Assembly (NCBI GenBank): GCA_000169115.1
Contig: AAVV01000002.1
Span: 124,001-188,000, forward strand
Reading direction: 5' to 3'
DNA length: 64,000 nucleotides
Source of the DNA: a marine gamma proteobacterium HTCC2080
GTDB lineage: Bacteria > Pseudomonadota > Gammaproteobacteria > Pseudomonadales > Halieaceae
Part shown: one piece after another, positions 1 to 10,199 of the stretch
How positions within the stretch are numbered: the first letter of the stretch is position 1
Layout of the letters: every line of letters starts with the position of its first letter
Program-made: the position numbers and the translations under genes
The notes under the pieces: model-generated
What the model saw: only the letters and a program-made list of their open reading frames with translations
What the model was told of the DNA's origin: nothing
Databases searched by the model: none

Positions 1-1
1 G

Positions 2-934
2 GTAGGTGGAGGCTTTCGCTCACTCAACGTGGCGCTGCGTCAAGAGCTAGATCTTTACACCTGCCTGCGGCCGGTTCGCTGGTTTGAGGGTGTCCCTTCT
101 CCTGTACGTCGCCCTGAAGACTGCAACATGGTGATCTTTCGAGAGAATTCGGAAGATATATATGCGGGCATCGAATATCAGGCTGGAACACCTGAAGCGC
201 AAAAGGTTGTTGATTTCATCATTAATGAAATGGGCGCGACAAAGATTCGTTTTCCAACGGACGTAGGCATTGGCATAAAGCCTGTCTCCTCTGCGGGAAC
301 CAAGCGCTTGGTTCGTAAAGCTATTCAGTATGCCATCGATCAAAATCTGCCATCTGTCACCCTTGTACACAAAGGCAACATCATGAAATTTACCGAGGGG
401 GCATTTCGGGATTGGGGTTACGAGCTTGCTCAGGAAGAGTTTGGCGGGCAGTTAGTAGACGGTGGTCCGTGGGTGGAAATCAAAAACCCAATAACCGGTG
501 ATCCGATCATCATTAAAGATGTGATTGCTGATGCCATGCTGCAGCAGGTTTTGACGCGTCCAAAGGAATACAGTGTAGTCGCAACTTTGAATCTTAATGG
601 TGATTATCTTTCCGATGCTTTGGCCGCTCAGGTCGGTGGAATTGGTATCGCTCCTGGCGCTAACCTTTCCGATACCGTTGCATTGTTTGAAGCCACCCAC
701 GGAACAGCACCTAAATACGCTGGTCAGGACAAGGTTAATCCGGGCTCGTTGATTTTGTCGGCCGAAATGATGATGCGCCACCTAGGATGGAATGAGGCCG
801 CAGATCTTATCGTCGATGGTGTGAACGGTGCGATTCAAGCCAAAACCGTGACTTATGACTTTGAGCGATTGATGGACGGGGCTACTTTGGTCTCATGTTC
901 TGACTTCGGAAAAGCCATAATAAAAGCCATGTAA
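2..934 (+). CDS. icd: Isocitrate dehydrogenase (NADP), 5'-truncated by window edge
   Basis: TCA-cycle enzyme that oxidises and decarboxylates isocitrate to 2-oxoglutarate, in the cytoplasm. The reading frame is open from base 2, so the gene begins before the window; about the last 310 of some 416 residues are present. The first residues read [14 protein letters not shown], which matches the E. coli loop holding Ser113, the serine phosphorylated by AceK; here it is codon 20-22. Further family landmarks are [16 protein letters not shown], the substrate-site segment [15 protein letters not shown] and [14 protein letters not shown] near the cofactor site. A strong intrinsic terminator follows the stop, so it ends its own transcript. 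Recognition of the family is certain; NADP rather than NAD use is taken from similarity to the E. coli enzyme. Confidence 0.97.
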   Translation, partial: VGGGFRSLNVALRQELDLYTCLRPVRWFEGVPSPVRRPEDCNMVIFRENSEDIYAGIEYQAGTPEAQKVVDFIINEMGATKIRFPTDVGIGIKPVSSAGTKRLVRKAIQYAIDQNLPSVTLVHKGNIMKFTEGAFRDWGYELAQEEFGGQLVDGGPWVEIKNPITGDPIIIKDVIADAMLQQVLTRPKEYSVVATLNLNGDYLSDALAAQVGGIGIAPGANLSDTVALFEATHGTAPKYAGQDKVNPGSLILSAEMMMRHLGWNEAADLIVDGVNGAIQAKTVTYDFERLMDGATLVSCSDFGKAIIKAM

Positions 935-955
935 GCAATTGTTGTTAATGATTAA

Positions 956-981
956 AGTCCGATTTATCGGGCTTTTTTTTT
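956..981 (+). terminator. Intrinsic terminator of icd
   Basis: A stem AGTCCGA / TCGGGCT with a TTTA loop (one G-T pair) is followed by a run of about ten T. It lies 20 bases after the icd stop codon. Confidence 0.85.
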
Positions 982-1128
982 AATGCTTCCGGTGTTCCTA
1001 AACCGGAGCTTATTGAAGCTGAAAAGCAAAGCTGCTGGCGGCACCTTCTACGAGTCGAGCGACGTTAACCCCCTTATGCCTGCTCGGTGAGCGCATAATT
1101 TAGCGAACAGAAAAAACAGGAGCTTGGG

Positions 1129-1261
1129 GCAGGTGGCAATGGTTGTCTTAGGCCCGATATATCAACTTGAACACATTGTCCTTTGGGGTAAACCGGCTGG
1201 CTGCTCAGGTCGTAGATATCTCCAATAGCAGCTTGTAGGGCATATCTGGGGTGATCCGATG
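1129..1261 (-). pseudogene. Possible decayed cold-shock gene (cspD-like) between icd and clpS
   Basis: The 537 bases between the icd terminator and clpS hold no convincing intact gene. On the minus strand three different frames give, in order, HRITPDMPYKLLLEISTT, PKGQCVQVDI and GPKTTIATC. These loosely recall the order GFI-TPD-LF-hSaI, L-GQ-V-F-I and GPKG-HA in cold-shock proteins. Many gammaproteobacteria carry cspD divergent from clpS at this spot. The match is weak and requires two frameshifts, so this is a suggestion rather than an identification. Nothing else was recognised in 982-1506. Confidence 0.2.
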
Positions 1262-1506
1262 GCTTGCTTCTTACAGCTGTAGCGCTACGTGACTTATATG
1301 CCCATCTCGGGACCATCTAGGTTTGCACTACAGGCCCAAATAAAGGTTTATTTAGGTGATTTACAGCGAACCTCAGGGTGAAGTCAGCACAATCCAGCAT
1401 AGGGTGTGCGGGGTGGGAGTGGCAGTTTGCAAATCTAACGCGCGGGGGCTGGCTGCCCTCGAGTTGCCCACAAATATGATGTGGCTAATTTTAGGCTACC
1501 CTGACA

Positions 1507-1512
1507 TATAAT
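1507..1512 (+). promoter_or_regulatory. -10 hexamer of clpS-clpA promoter
   Basis: A perfect TATAAT lies just before clpS. No good -35 hexamer sits 16-18 bp upstream. Transcription from it would start near 1519, at the first ATG, so either the message is nearly leaderless or translation begins at the ATG at 1531 or 1546. Confidence 0.5.
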
Positions 1513-1518
1513 CTAGGA

Positions 1519-1881
1519 ATGATGACACACATGTATAGCTGGCAAATGGGCCCACCGGACAAAGCCGATCGCGACGATGAAGGAGATCTTGCAGTTGCGC
1601 CGGCGAAACCCAAGTTAAAACGTCCGCCACTATTTCAGGTGGTGCTGCTGAACGACGATTACACTCCAATGGAATTTGTTGTGGAGATTCTTGAATCTTA
1701 TTTTAGATTGGGGCGAGAGCAGGCGACACAAATCATGCTCATGGTGCATACCAAGGGCAAGGGGGTTTGCGGTGTATATCCTCGAGATATCGCAGAAAGC
1801 AAGGCTACCCAAGTGAACACCTATGCCAGAGATAGCGGACATCCGCTATTGTGTGAAGTTGAACCGACTGATGACGAGTAA
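1519..1881 (+). CDS. clpS: ATP-dependent Clp protease adaptor ClpS
   Basis: N-recognin that binds N-terminal Leu, Phe, Tyr or Trp of N-degron substrates and hands them to ClpA in the ClpAP protease. The core is textbook: [18 protein letters not shown] (the NDD and Met of the hydrophobic binding pocket, about residues 44-50), [15 protein letters not shown] with the pocket histidine, and the C-terminal [14 protein letters not shown]. At 120 aa it is slightly longer than E. coli ClpS (106 aa) because of a variable N-terminal arm, the part that engages ClpA. Start codons at 1519, 1522, 1531 and 1546 are all possible; none has a clear ribosome-binding site and a TATAAT lies immediately upstream. 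clpA follows after 16 bases. Confidence 0.95.
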   Translation: MMTHMYSWQMGPPDKADRDDEGDLAVAPAKPKLKRPPLFQVVLLNDDYTPMEFVVEILESYFRLGREQATQIMLMVHTKGKGVCGVYPRDIAESKATQVNTYARDSGHPLLCEVEPTDDE

Positions 1882-1897
1882 TTAGAGGTAACTGGGT

Positions 1898-4174
1898 ATG
1901 TTGAGTAAAGAGCTGGAAACCGTATTAAACGACGCGTTCAGAACGGCCCGTTCGCGTCGCCACGAGTTCATCACAGTCGAGCATCTCCTCCTCGCATTGC
2001 TTGAAGACGCTGCTTCGCTAACGGTAATGACGGCCTGCAGTGTCGATATCGATGCCCTACGCGGAGACCTCGTTGAGTTTATCGATTCGACGACCCCTTT
2101 GCTGGGTGATGAGGAGGATGGTCGAGACACCCAACCGACATTGGGGTTTCAACGAGTACTTCAGCGCGCCGTGTTTCACGTACAGAGTTCTGGAAAGAGC
2201 GAAGTCACAGGCGCTAATATTTTGGTAGCCATTTTTTCTGAGCAGGAGTCACAGGCTGTCTATTTTCTTAAAAGCCAAAATGTCTCCCGACTTGATGTCG
2301 TTAATTTTATTACCCACGGCATAGCAAAAGATGACGAGTCTGAAGAAGGCCCTCGATCAGAAGGGGAGTTTGGTGAGGAGGAGCCCGCAGAAGCCTCTGA
2401 AGCCCCTCTAGATACCTATGCGACCGATTTAAACGAGGAAGCGAAGTCTGGGCAGATTGACCCTTTAATTGGACGGCTTGCTGAAGTAGAGCGTGTTGCG
2501 CAAATACTGGCGAGACGACGCAAGAATAATCCGCTTTTGGTAGGAGAGTCTGGTGTTGGCAAAACAGCCATCGCTGAGGGACTGGCCAAAATGATCGTGG
2601 ACGGCAACGTACCCGAGACCCTGCAGGGAGCAGTCGTGTACTCACTCGACCTAGGGGCACTATTAGCGGGCACCAAGTACCGAGGCGATTTTGAAAAACG
2701 CTTTAAGGGATTGTTGGCTAACTTAAAAGAGCGTGATAACGCCATTTTATTTATCGATGAAATCCACACGATCATTGGTGCGGGAGCTGCTTCGGGAGGT
2801 GTTATGGATGCCTCGAATTTACTCAAGCCCCTGCTTAGCTCGGGTAAGATGCGCTGCATCGGGTCAACAACTTACGCCGAATACCGTGGAATTTTTGATA
2901 AAGATAAAGCCTTGAGTAGGCGTTTTCAGAAGATTGATGTCCTTGAGCCATCTGTGGACGATGCTTACAAAATTCTCAAGGGACTCAAGAGTCGTTTTGA
3001 AGATCATCATGGGCTGCGCTATAGCGACCGAGCTTTGCGGGTCGCCACTGAGATGGCCGCGCGATACATTACCGATCGCTTTTTACCCGACAAAGCTATC
3101 GATGTGATCGACGAGGCTGGCGCTTATCAGCAGCTGCTTCCCGTCAGTAAGCGTAAAAAAGTTATTGGCGCCGGAGATATCGAGTCCGTAGTGGCCAAGA
3201 TAGCGCGGATTCCCCCGAAAACGGTCACGTCTGACGACCGAGACTTGCTGGAGAAGCTCGAGTCAAACCTGCAAATGGTTGTGTTTGGGCAGAGCAAGGC
3301 GGTGACGCAACTCGTGGCATCGATCAAATTGGCTAGGGCAGGGCTGCGCTCGGGTGATAAACCTATTGGCTCGTTTTTACTGGCAGGACCTACCGGTGTG
3401 GGGAAAACCGAAGTCACAAAGCAGTTAGCACTGCAATTGGGGCTTGAACTCACAAGATTTGATATGTCTGAGTATATGGAACGACATACCGTCTCGAGGC
3501 TTATAGGCGCGCCTCCAGGCTATGTTGGCTTTGATCAGGGTGGGCTTCTCACTGACGCTGTCACCAAGCACCCCCATTCAGTCGTCTTACTCGATGAAGT
3601 CGAGAAGGCGCATCCTGAAGTGTTTAATCTGCTATTACAGGTAATGGACCACGGCACACTGACTGATAACAATGGACGAAAAGCTGATTTTCGCAATGTG
3701 ATTTTAGTAATGACAACTAACGCGGGGGCAGAGAATGTCAGTCGCCGCTCGATCGGATTTACCCAGCAGGATCACAGCACAGATGCTCTTGAAGCCATAA
3801 ATCGAATGTTTACACCAGAGTTTCGAAATCGCCTCGATGCGATCATTCCCTTCGAGCCTCTAGGAGAAGACGTCATACTCACGGTGGTCGATAAATTCTT
3901 GACCGAACTTCAGGGGCAGCTTGATGAAAAGCGGGTCCAGTTGGAGGTCGATGAAGAGGCTAGATTGTGGCTGGTTGAAACAGGCTACGATCGAACCATG
4001 GGCGCTAGGCCTATGGCTCGTGTGATTCAGGAGCACATTAAAAAGCCCCTCGCCGATATGGTGCTGTTTGGCGCACTCAGCAAAGGTGGGACGGCTTTAG
4101 TCACCTTGAAGGATGATCGCAGTGAGCTAGTGGTCAGTGTTGAGAGCGAGTCTGAGGCCCCAGTAGAGGCATAA
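1898..4174 (+). CDS. clpA: ClpA, ATP-dependent Clp protease ATP-binding subunit
   Basis: Hexameric AAA+ unfoldase that feeds substrates to ClpP; with ClpS it degrades N-degron proteins. The length of 758 aa equals that of E. coli ClpA. An N-terminal Clp_N double repeat (about 1-145) is followed by an acidic linker. The first AAA+ module has Walker A GESGVGKT near residue 216 and Walker B ILFIDEIHTIIGAG. The second has Walker A GPTGVGKT near residue 497, the pore loop GAPPGYVGFD and Walker B VVLLDEVEKAHPEV. It is co-transcribed with clpS, with AGAGGT ahead of the ATG. It converges on infA over a 179-bp gap that holds a small GCACC/GGTGC hairpin but no clear terminator. Confidence 0.97.
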   Translation: MLSKELETVLNDAFRTARSRRHEFITVEHLLLALLEDAASLTVMTACSVDIDALRGDLVEFIDSTTPLLGDEEDGRDTQPTLGFQRVLQRAVFHVQSSGKSEVTGANILVAIFSEQESQAVYFLKSQNVSRLDVVNFITHGIAKDDESEEGPRSEGEFGEEEPAEASEAPLDTYATDLNEEAKSGQIDPLIGRLAEVERVAQILARRRKNNPLLVGESGVGKTAIAEGLAKMIVDGNVPETLQGAVVYSLDLGALLAGTKYRGDFEKRFKGLLANLKERDNAILFIDEIHTIIGAGAASGGVMDASNLLKPLLSSGKMRCIGSTTYAEYRGIFDKDKALSRRFQKIDVLEPSVDDAYKILKGLKSRFEDHHGLRYSDRALRVATEMAARYITDRFLPDKAIDVIDEAGAYQQLLPVSKRKKVIGAGDIESVVAKIARIPPKTVTSDDRDLLEKLESNLQMVVFGQSKAVTQLVASIKLARAGLRSGDKPIGSFLLAGPTGVGKTEVTKQLALQLGLELTRFDMSEYMERHTVSRLIGAPPGYVGFDQGGLLTDAVTKHPHSVVLLDEVEKAHPEVFNLLLQVMDHGTLTDNNGRKADFRNVILVMTTNAGAENVSRRSIGFTQQDHSTDALEAINRMFTPEFRNRLDAIIPFEPLGEDVILTVVDKFLTELQGQLDEKRVQLEVDEEARLWLVETGYDRTMGARPMARVIQEHIKKPLADMVLFGALSKGGTALVTLKDDRSELVVSVESESEAPVEA

Positions 4175-4353
4175 GGGCTAAGGCACCTCAGGGTGCTGCG
4201 CGTGTCTCGTGGAGGTTGTGTACAGTACCGGCTCAGCTCAGCACACTGAGACCTCATGACAATGCCGTCGCAGCGTAGCCGCTTCAAAGTGCTCCCGCAG
4301 CCCCCAAGGCCTACCTGCTGGCCACTGGGGTGGTGCACCGTACCCACCAATGT

Positions 4354-4572
4354 TTATCTCTCTCGGTAGGTAATACGCCCTTTCGTTAAATCATAGGGCG
4401 TGACTTCGACCCTGACTTTATCCCCGGTAAGTATGCGAATGTAGTTTTTACGCATTTTCCCTGAAATATGTGCTGTGACCACGTGGCCATTTTCAAGACG
4501 CACACGGAACGTAGTGTTGGGAAGGGTATCAATGATTTCCCCTTCCATTTCAATCTGATCTTCTTTGGCCAT
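4354..4572 (-). CDS. infA: Translation initiation factor IF-1
   Basis: Essential 72-aa OB-fold protein that occupies the ribosomal A site during initiation. The sequence [20 protein letters not shown] and the end [12 protein letters not shown] are diagnostic. It lies 66 bases downstream of ate on the same strand and ends the trxB-aat-ate-infA series. In E. coli the tRNA gene serW sits between clpA and infA; I looked for it in 4175-4353 and found no tRNA there. Confidence 0.98.
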   Translation of the reverse strand: MAKEDQIEMEGEIIDTLPNTTFRVRLENGHVVTAHISGKMRKNYIRILTGDKVRVEVTPYDLTKGRITYRER

Positions 4573-4638
4573 TTACGTTGCCATCCCAAATGATGTGGGC
4601 GGCACTTTACCCGAAACTATCGCTCTTCAAAAGTGCTG

Positions 4639-5412
4639 CTAGGTCGGATTATCTACAAACCGCATAGGTACCCCATGACTTATGTCGCTAACAGGGCGGG
4701 TAGACTGAGATATTTGCCAGCTGCCACCTCGAAATAACTCGAGGGGCTGGAAGCGGGATTTATAATTCATTTTGTCGCAGTTGTTTATCCAATAACCCAA
4801 ATAGACATAATCAAGCTCAGCTGTTTGCATAAGGTCAATCTGAAACAAAACGGCATACGTCCCCAAGCTTCTTGCCTCATGCTCGGGGTCATAAAACGTA
4901 TAAATTGCGGAAAGTCCGTCAAGCATTTGGTCTGCAACAACCACAGCAATAAGGCGATCACCGTCGTAAAATCGAAAATAACGGGTGCACCCTAAGCCGT
5001 TATTTAAGAACGATCGGTATTGATCTCGTTCGGGAGGAAACATGTCTCCATCGGCGTGCCGCCCTATGATATAGCGTTCATACAGCGCGTAGGCCTCATC
5101 GTCATCAATAGAGGCGTCTTCCTGAATCCGCAAATCTTGGTTTTTACGCCACACGCGCTTTTGACTTTTAGACCAATTAAATTCTGCGACCGGAACTCGA
5201 GATGGTACGCAGGCACTACATTGACTGCAGTGGGGCCGGTAGAGATGATCCCCACTTCTTCGAAATCCCATCAGTGAAAGTTGCGTGTAAAGCGCTTGAG
5301 AGAGCGTTTGACGGGGATCGATGAACAGAGTCGTCGCTTCCTGATCTGGAAGATAGCTACAAGCATGGGGGAATGTCGTGTAAACCCGAATGTCACGCAG
5401 TGACGCCGTCAT
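4639..5412 (-). CDS. bpt: Aspartate/glutamate leucyltransferase Bpt (Ate)
   Basis: Transfers leucine from Leu-tRNA to proteins with N-terminal Asp or Glu, creating a primary N-degron for ClpS. The 257-aa protein has the N-terminal ATE domain with the cysteine cluster CSQCSACVPSRVPVAEF (about residues 62-78) and the C-terminal GNAT-like domain containing YTFYDPEHEARSLGTYAVL and the family hallmark YLGYWINNCDKMNYK. The start codon overlaps the aat stop (ATGA), so the two transferases are translationally coupled. Its position beside aat, with clpS-clpA converging on the operon, places all N-degron functions in about 4.6 kb. Confidence 0.96.
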   Translation of the reverse strand: MTASLRDIRVYTTFPHACSYLPDQEATTLFIDPRQTLSQALYTQLSLMGFRRSGDHLYRPHCSQCSACVPSRVPVAEFNWSKSQKRVWRKNQDLRIQEDASIDDDEAYALYERYIIGRHADGDMFPPERDQYRSFLNNGLGCTRYFRFYDGDRLIAVVVADQMLDGLSAIYTFYDPEHEARSLGTYAVLFQIDLMQTAELDYVYLGYWINNCDKMNYKSRFQPLELFRGGSWQISQSTRPVSDISHGVPMRFVDNPT

Positions 5413-6164
5413 GTATTAAGCCACAAAAACAACTCTACCGAAGACTCCGGTAGCATGCTCGCCCAGGGCACACGGTGCATTGTGCTGGGTTTAACACCCT
5501 GAATGATTTGTTGAACTTGCTCCATATCGTCACTTATAGCGTTTTCGAGTTTGTGTTCAAAGACTGCTCTATCTAGCGAACGTGCACCCATTGAGGTCAG
5601 ATGCTGGCTCTCTACTTGGCAATCAATAAGCTTAAAATACCCCATTTGCCCAATATACGCTAAGGACGCTAAGGCAGTTTTTGATGCGTCTGTCTTAACA
5701 GAGAACATCGACTCCCCAAAAAAAGCCTTACCAATACAAACCCCGTAAAGCCCTCCGATGAGATTGTCTTCACACCATACCTCTATCGAATGGGCATATC
5801 CGAGCCGATGAAGGGCGCTGTAAGCGCTTATCATGGAAGGAAGAATCCAAGTTCCCTCCTGCGAGGGACGAGGTGCCGCGCAAGCCTTCACAACTGATGA
5901 AAATTCCTTGTTTAAAGACAGCCGGTAGCCGCGCTTTTTTAATGATTTACCGAAAGATTTTGAAACAATAAATTCAGAAGGCTCAAGTATTGCTCTCGGA
6001 TCTGGCGCCCACCAGAGTATTGGTTCGTCGCTGCTGAACCAAGGGAAAATTCCCCGACTGTAGGCAAGTAAAAGTCGCTCGGGAGAGAGATCCCCCCCCA
6101 TAGCGAGAAGCCCGTTGGGTTCTTTTAATGCCTCAATGCTCGCGGGAAATTCAAAGTCGGGCAA
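5409..6164 (-). CDS. aat: Leucyl/phenylalanyl-tRNA-protein transferase
   Basis: Adds Leu or Phe from aminoacyl-tRNA to N-terminal Arg or Lys of proteins, generating ClpS substrates. Family motifs are EPNGLLAMGGDLSPERLL, GIFPWFSSDEPILWWAPDPR, EGTWILPSM, HSIEVW and GGLYGVCIGKAFFGESMF. The only usable initiation codon is a TTG at 6164, because a stop in the same frame lies 18 bases further upstream and no ATG or GTG intervenes. The gap to the trxB stop is 10 bases, so it is in the trxB operon. The length of 251 aa is normal. Confidence 0.96.
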   Translation of the reverse strand: MPDFEFPASIEALKEPNGLLAMGGDLSPERLLLAYSRGIFPWFSSDEPILWWAPDPRAILEPSEFIVSKSFGKSLKKRGYRLSLNKEFSSVVKACAAPRPSQEGTWILPSMISAYSALHRLGYAHSIEVWCEDNLIGGLYGVCIGKAFFGESMFSVKTDASKTALASLAYIGQMGYFKLIDCQVESQHLTSMGARSLDRAVFEHKLENAISDDMEQVQQIIQGVKPSTMHRVPWASMLPESSVELFLWLNT

Positions 6165-6174
6165 AGGGTTGAAC

Positions 6175-7143
<969 letters not shown>

Positions 7144-7225
7144 CTATAAGGGAACGAAGACGATTCATCACATTGATGACTTCGCCATGATAACATCTCG
7201 TTTTCAATAAAAGGACGTTGATTCG

Positions 7226-9565
7226 TTGTCAGCCCCACGAAAATCATCAAAATCCGCACAGGATCTCAGTCCAGAATCCCGAGGACCTAAAGATGCGCTC
7301 TTTATCGCTATTGGAGCGGCTTGTCTGCTGGTTTTGTTGGCATTGGTAAGCCATAACAGTAGTGATCCTGGGTGGTCTTCAAGCGGTGGCGGTGACATTC
7401 AAAACTTGGCGGGTATTACCGGTGCATTTCTGAGCGATGTGCTTTTTTCATTGCTAGGGTATGGCGCCTTTTTGATACCTGGCCTGCTGGGCTACCAAGC
7501 GGTTCGCTTTTTATTTGTTAGGGAGGCTCGAAATCCAACCGACTGGACGGTTTTTGGTTTGCGCGCCCTTGGGTTGATTCTCGTAGTTTTGGCTGCTACG
7601 TCACTCGCAGCCCTGAACGACAGCGGAAATGCAGACTTACCCCAAGGTGCCGGTGGCATTCTTGGCGCGAGTATTGGTTTGGGTTTCGATACGGCGTTTA
7701 GTTCTGTGGGCGCGCGCCTGCTGTTGCTTGCGGTGTTCTTTCTAGGCATTACTATTTTCGCTGATATCAGCTGGTTGAGGGTGATCGATGAATTGGGCAG
7801 CAGGCTTATCGAGGGCTGTGCTCGGTTTTGGAATTGGTTGCTGCACACCAGAGATCGACTCGCTGATCGTCGGGAGCGCCGGGAGCGTGAAAAACAACAG
7901 GTTGAACGCAAGGCCGTTATCGAAGACTACGTCGCGCAAAAGAAAAAGAACCCGCCCAAAATAAAAGCCCCCGAACCACGCCCTGTGCCCAGCCAGCGCA
8001 TTGAAAAAGAGCGACAAAAACCCCTGTTTGATACTCCCATTGTCGGTGAGGTTCCGCCCCTGGACCTGCTTGACGTTGCCGCCGAGACCGGGCCTAGGGG
8101 CTACACGAAGGAGGAGTTGGAATCGCTTTCGAGACTGTTGGAGCTCAAGCTTCAGGACTTTGGTGTTACCGCTGAGGTGACTGCGGTCTATCCCGGTCCG
8201 GTTGTCACGCGATTTGAAATTCAACCCGCTGCCGGAGTGAAGGTCTCACGTATTTCAAATTTAGCCAAAGATCTTGCGCGGTCGCTGGCGGTTATTTCGG
8301 TTCGGGTTGTGGAAGTTATTCCCGGGAAAAGTGTCGTAGGCATAGAAATACCTAACGCAGATCGTCAGACCGTCAATTTTAAAGAAGTTTTGGCATCACA
8401 AACTTTTGACGATTCAAAATCCAACTTAACTTTAGCTCTGGGGCATGACATTGCTGGGGCACCTATCGTCGCTGATCTGGGGAAGATGCCGCACCTTCTG
8501 GTTGCGGGCACAACCGGCTCGGGAAAGTCTGTGGGTGTGAACTGCATGCTAGTAAGTCTGCTTTTTAAGAGCAGTCCTGAACAAGTTCGATTGATTTTGA
8601 TCGATCCCAAAATGCTAGAGTTGTCTGTGTATGATGGTATCCCGCACCTTTTAACTCCGGTTATCACGGATATGAAAGATGCTGCTAATGGCCTTCGCTG
8701 GTGTGTCGCCGAGATGGAGAGGCGCTACAAACTTATGGCTCTGCTAGGCGTGCGTAATCTCGCTGGTTACAATCGCAAAGTAAGCGATGCAATCGCTGCC
8801 GGGGCTCCTATTGAAGATCCTGTCTGGAAGCCGGACCAGCTCTCAATGATCCCCGTTGAGGAGCAGGTCCAACCTACCTTAGAACCTCTGCCTAGTATCG
8901 TCGTTGTCATCGATGAGTTTGCTGACATGATGATGATTGTTGGTAAAAAGGTTGAGCAGTTAATTGCACGAATCGCCCAGAAGGCTCGCGCGGCCGGTAT
9001 ACATCTTATTCTCGCTACTCAAAGGCCTTCGGTCGACGTGATTACTGGCTTGATCAAGGCAAATATTCCAACTCGTATAGGCTTTGCAGTGAGCTCTAAA
9101 GTCGACTCAAGAACGATCCTTGATCAGGGCGGTGCTGAGCAGCTATTGGGTAACGGCGACATGCTTTATCTCCCTGCGGGCTCAAGTGTCCCGGTGCGCG
9201 TGCACGGTGCTTTTTGCTCCGATGATGAAGTTCATCGGGTAGTTGCAGACTGGAAGCGGCGTGGCGAGCCACAGTTCATTGAGGGTTTATTGGACGAAGG
9301 AGGCCAGACTCCAGTTACTGCTGGGGAGCTACAATCTGCGGCCTCAGACGATGAAAATCCAGAGGCAGATGCCTTGTATGACGAAGCGGTACATTATGTC
9401 ACTACAAGTAGGCGCGCCTCGATTTCCAGCGTACAGCGCAAGCTCCGGATTGGTTATAACCGCGCCGCTAGGCTGATTGAAAGCATGGAACAGGCGGGCG
9501 TCGTCTCAACAATGGGAACTAACGGGCAAAGGGAGGTTCTCGCACCCCCTCCTGTGGAGGACTGA
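7226..9565 (+). CDS. ftsK: DNA translocase FtsK
   Basis: Septal DNA pump that segregates chromosome termini and activates XerCD at dif. The 779-aa protein has four hydrophobic segments in residues 25-175, a short charged linker (E. coli has a much longer one), the motor domain with Walker A GTTGSGKS near residue 428 and Walker [29 protein letters not shown], and a C-terminal winged-helix gamma domain ([20 protein letters not shown]) that reads KOPS sites. It starts at a TTG, with AAGGA 10 bases upstream. lolA begins 2 bases after its stop. Confidence 0.97.
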   Translation: MSAPRKSSKSAQDLSPESRGPKDALFIAIGAACLLVLLALVSHNSSDPGWSSSGGGDIQNLAGITGAFLSDVLFSLLGYGAFLIPGLLGYQAVRFLFVREARNPTDWTVFGLRALGLILVVLAATSLAALNDSGNADLPQGAGGILGASIGLGFDTAFSSVGARLLLLAVFFLGITIFADISWLRVIDELGSRLIEGCARFWNWLLHTRDRLADRRERREREKQQVERKAVIEDYVAQKKKNPPKIKAPEPRPVPSQRIEKERQKPLFDTPIVGEVPPLDLLDVAAETGPRGYTKEELESLSRLLELKLQDFGVTAEVTAVYPGPVVTRFEIQPAAGVKVSRISNLAKDLARSLAVISVRVVEVIPGKSVVGIEIPNADRQTVNFKEVLASQTFDDSKSNLTLALGHDIAGAPIVADLGKMPHLLVAGTTGSGKSVGVNCMLVSLLFKSSPEQVRLILIDPKMLELSVYDGIPHLLTPVITDMKDAANGLRWCVAEMERRYKLMALLGVRNLAGYNRKVSDAIAAGAPIEDPVWKPDQLSMIPVEEQVQPTLEPLPSIVVVIDEFADMMMIVGKKVEQLIARIAQKARAAGIHLILATQRPSVDVITGLIKANIPTRIGFAVSSKVDSRTILDQGGAEQLLGNGDMLYLPAGSSVPVRVHGAFCSDDEVHRVVADWKRRGEPQFIEGLLDEGGQTPVTAGELQSAASDDENPEADALYDEAVHYVTTSRRASISSVQRKLRIGYNRAARLIESMEQAGVVSTMGTNGQREVLAPPPVED

Positions 9566-9567
9566 AG

Positions 9568-10185
9568 ATGACACCACTTGTCGGCAATAAATGGCGATGG
9601 TGGACTGTCGCGTTATTGTGTCTTTGGCTTCTGATCGGCTTGGCAAGAGAAGCGAAAGCCGACGGATTGCTTGGCAACATTGAATCGATCGAAGGAAGCT
9701 TCACTCAGGAAATCATTAACGCCAGCGGCACTTTAACCGCGCAAAGCAGCGGCGTATTCGCGCTACTGCGACCTCATTTTTTTAAATGGCAAATCACCAG
9801 CCCCGGCAAGCAACTGCTCGTCAGCGATGGCGAGTTTTTCTGGCAGCACGATGAAGATCTGGCAACGGTGGTTAGACGGCCTTTACAGGGCCAACTCAAT
9901 TCTCCTCTAGGGATTCTACTCGCAGATGAGGAGGTACTAGGTGGGCATTACACGGTAACGCGCGAGCCAACCTATTTGCAGCTTGTGCCACTAAAACCCA
10001 ACGCCATGTTCACTTCCATGAAAGTAATGATCGATCAGGGCGTTCCGACAGCGGTAATCGTCACTGACAACCTCGATCAACGCATAAACTTCAGCCTTAG
10101 CCCCGCCAAATCCAGTGAATTAACGGCCGCAGATTTCGTATTCATGCCGCCGACTGAGGCTGACATCACCATTGTCAAACCTTAA
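9568..10185 (+). CDS. lolA: Outer-membrane lipoprotein carrier protein LolA
   Basis: Periplasmic chaperone that carries lipoproteins from LolCDE to LolB. The signal peptide is residues 1-31 (hydrophobic core WWTVALLCLWLLIGLA, cleavage after AKA). The mature part has the family pattern IEGSFTQEIINASG, a beta-rich core with FFKWQITSPGKQLLVSDG, and LDQRINFSLSP toward the end. At 205 aa it has typical length. It starts 2 bases after ftsK and is followed by rarA after 14 bases, the same ftsK-lolA-rarA order as E. coli. Confidence 0.92.
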   Translation: MTPLVGNKWRWWTVALLCLWLLIGLAREAKADGLLGNIESIEGSFTQEIINASGTLTAQSSGVFALLRPHFFKWQITSPGKQLLVSDGEFFWQHDEDLATVVRRPLQGQLNSPLGILLADEEVLGGHYTVTREPTYLQLVPLKPNAMFTSMKVMIDQGVPTAVIVTDNLDQRINFSLSPAKSSELTAADFVFMPPTEADITIVKP

Positions 10186-10199
10186 CGGAGGGGTAGGGA

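Noticed and set aside
1471-1512. AAATATGAT with a TATAAT downstream in front of clpS, resembling the locus promoter element
   Set aside because: The TGTCC half is absent and the distance to -10 is 32 instead of 29-30; clpS is a housekeeping gene. Taken as coincidence.
4175-4353. tRNA-Ser gene expected by synteny with E. coli serW
   Set aside because: No TTCGA loop, acceptor stem or CCA end could be found on either strand.
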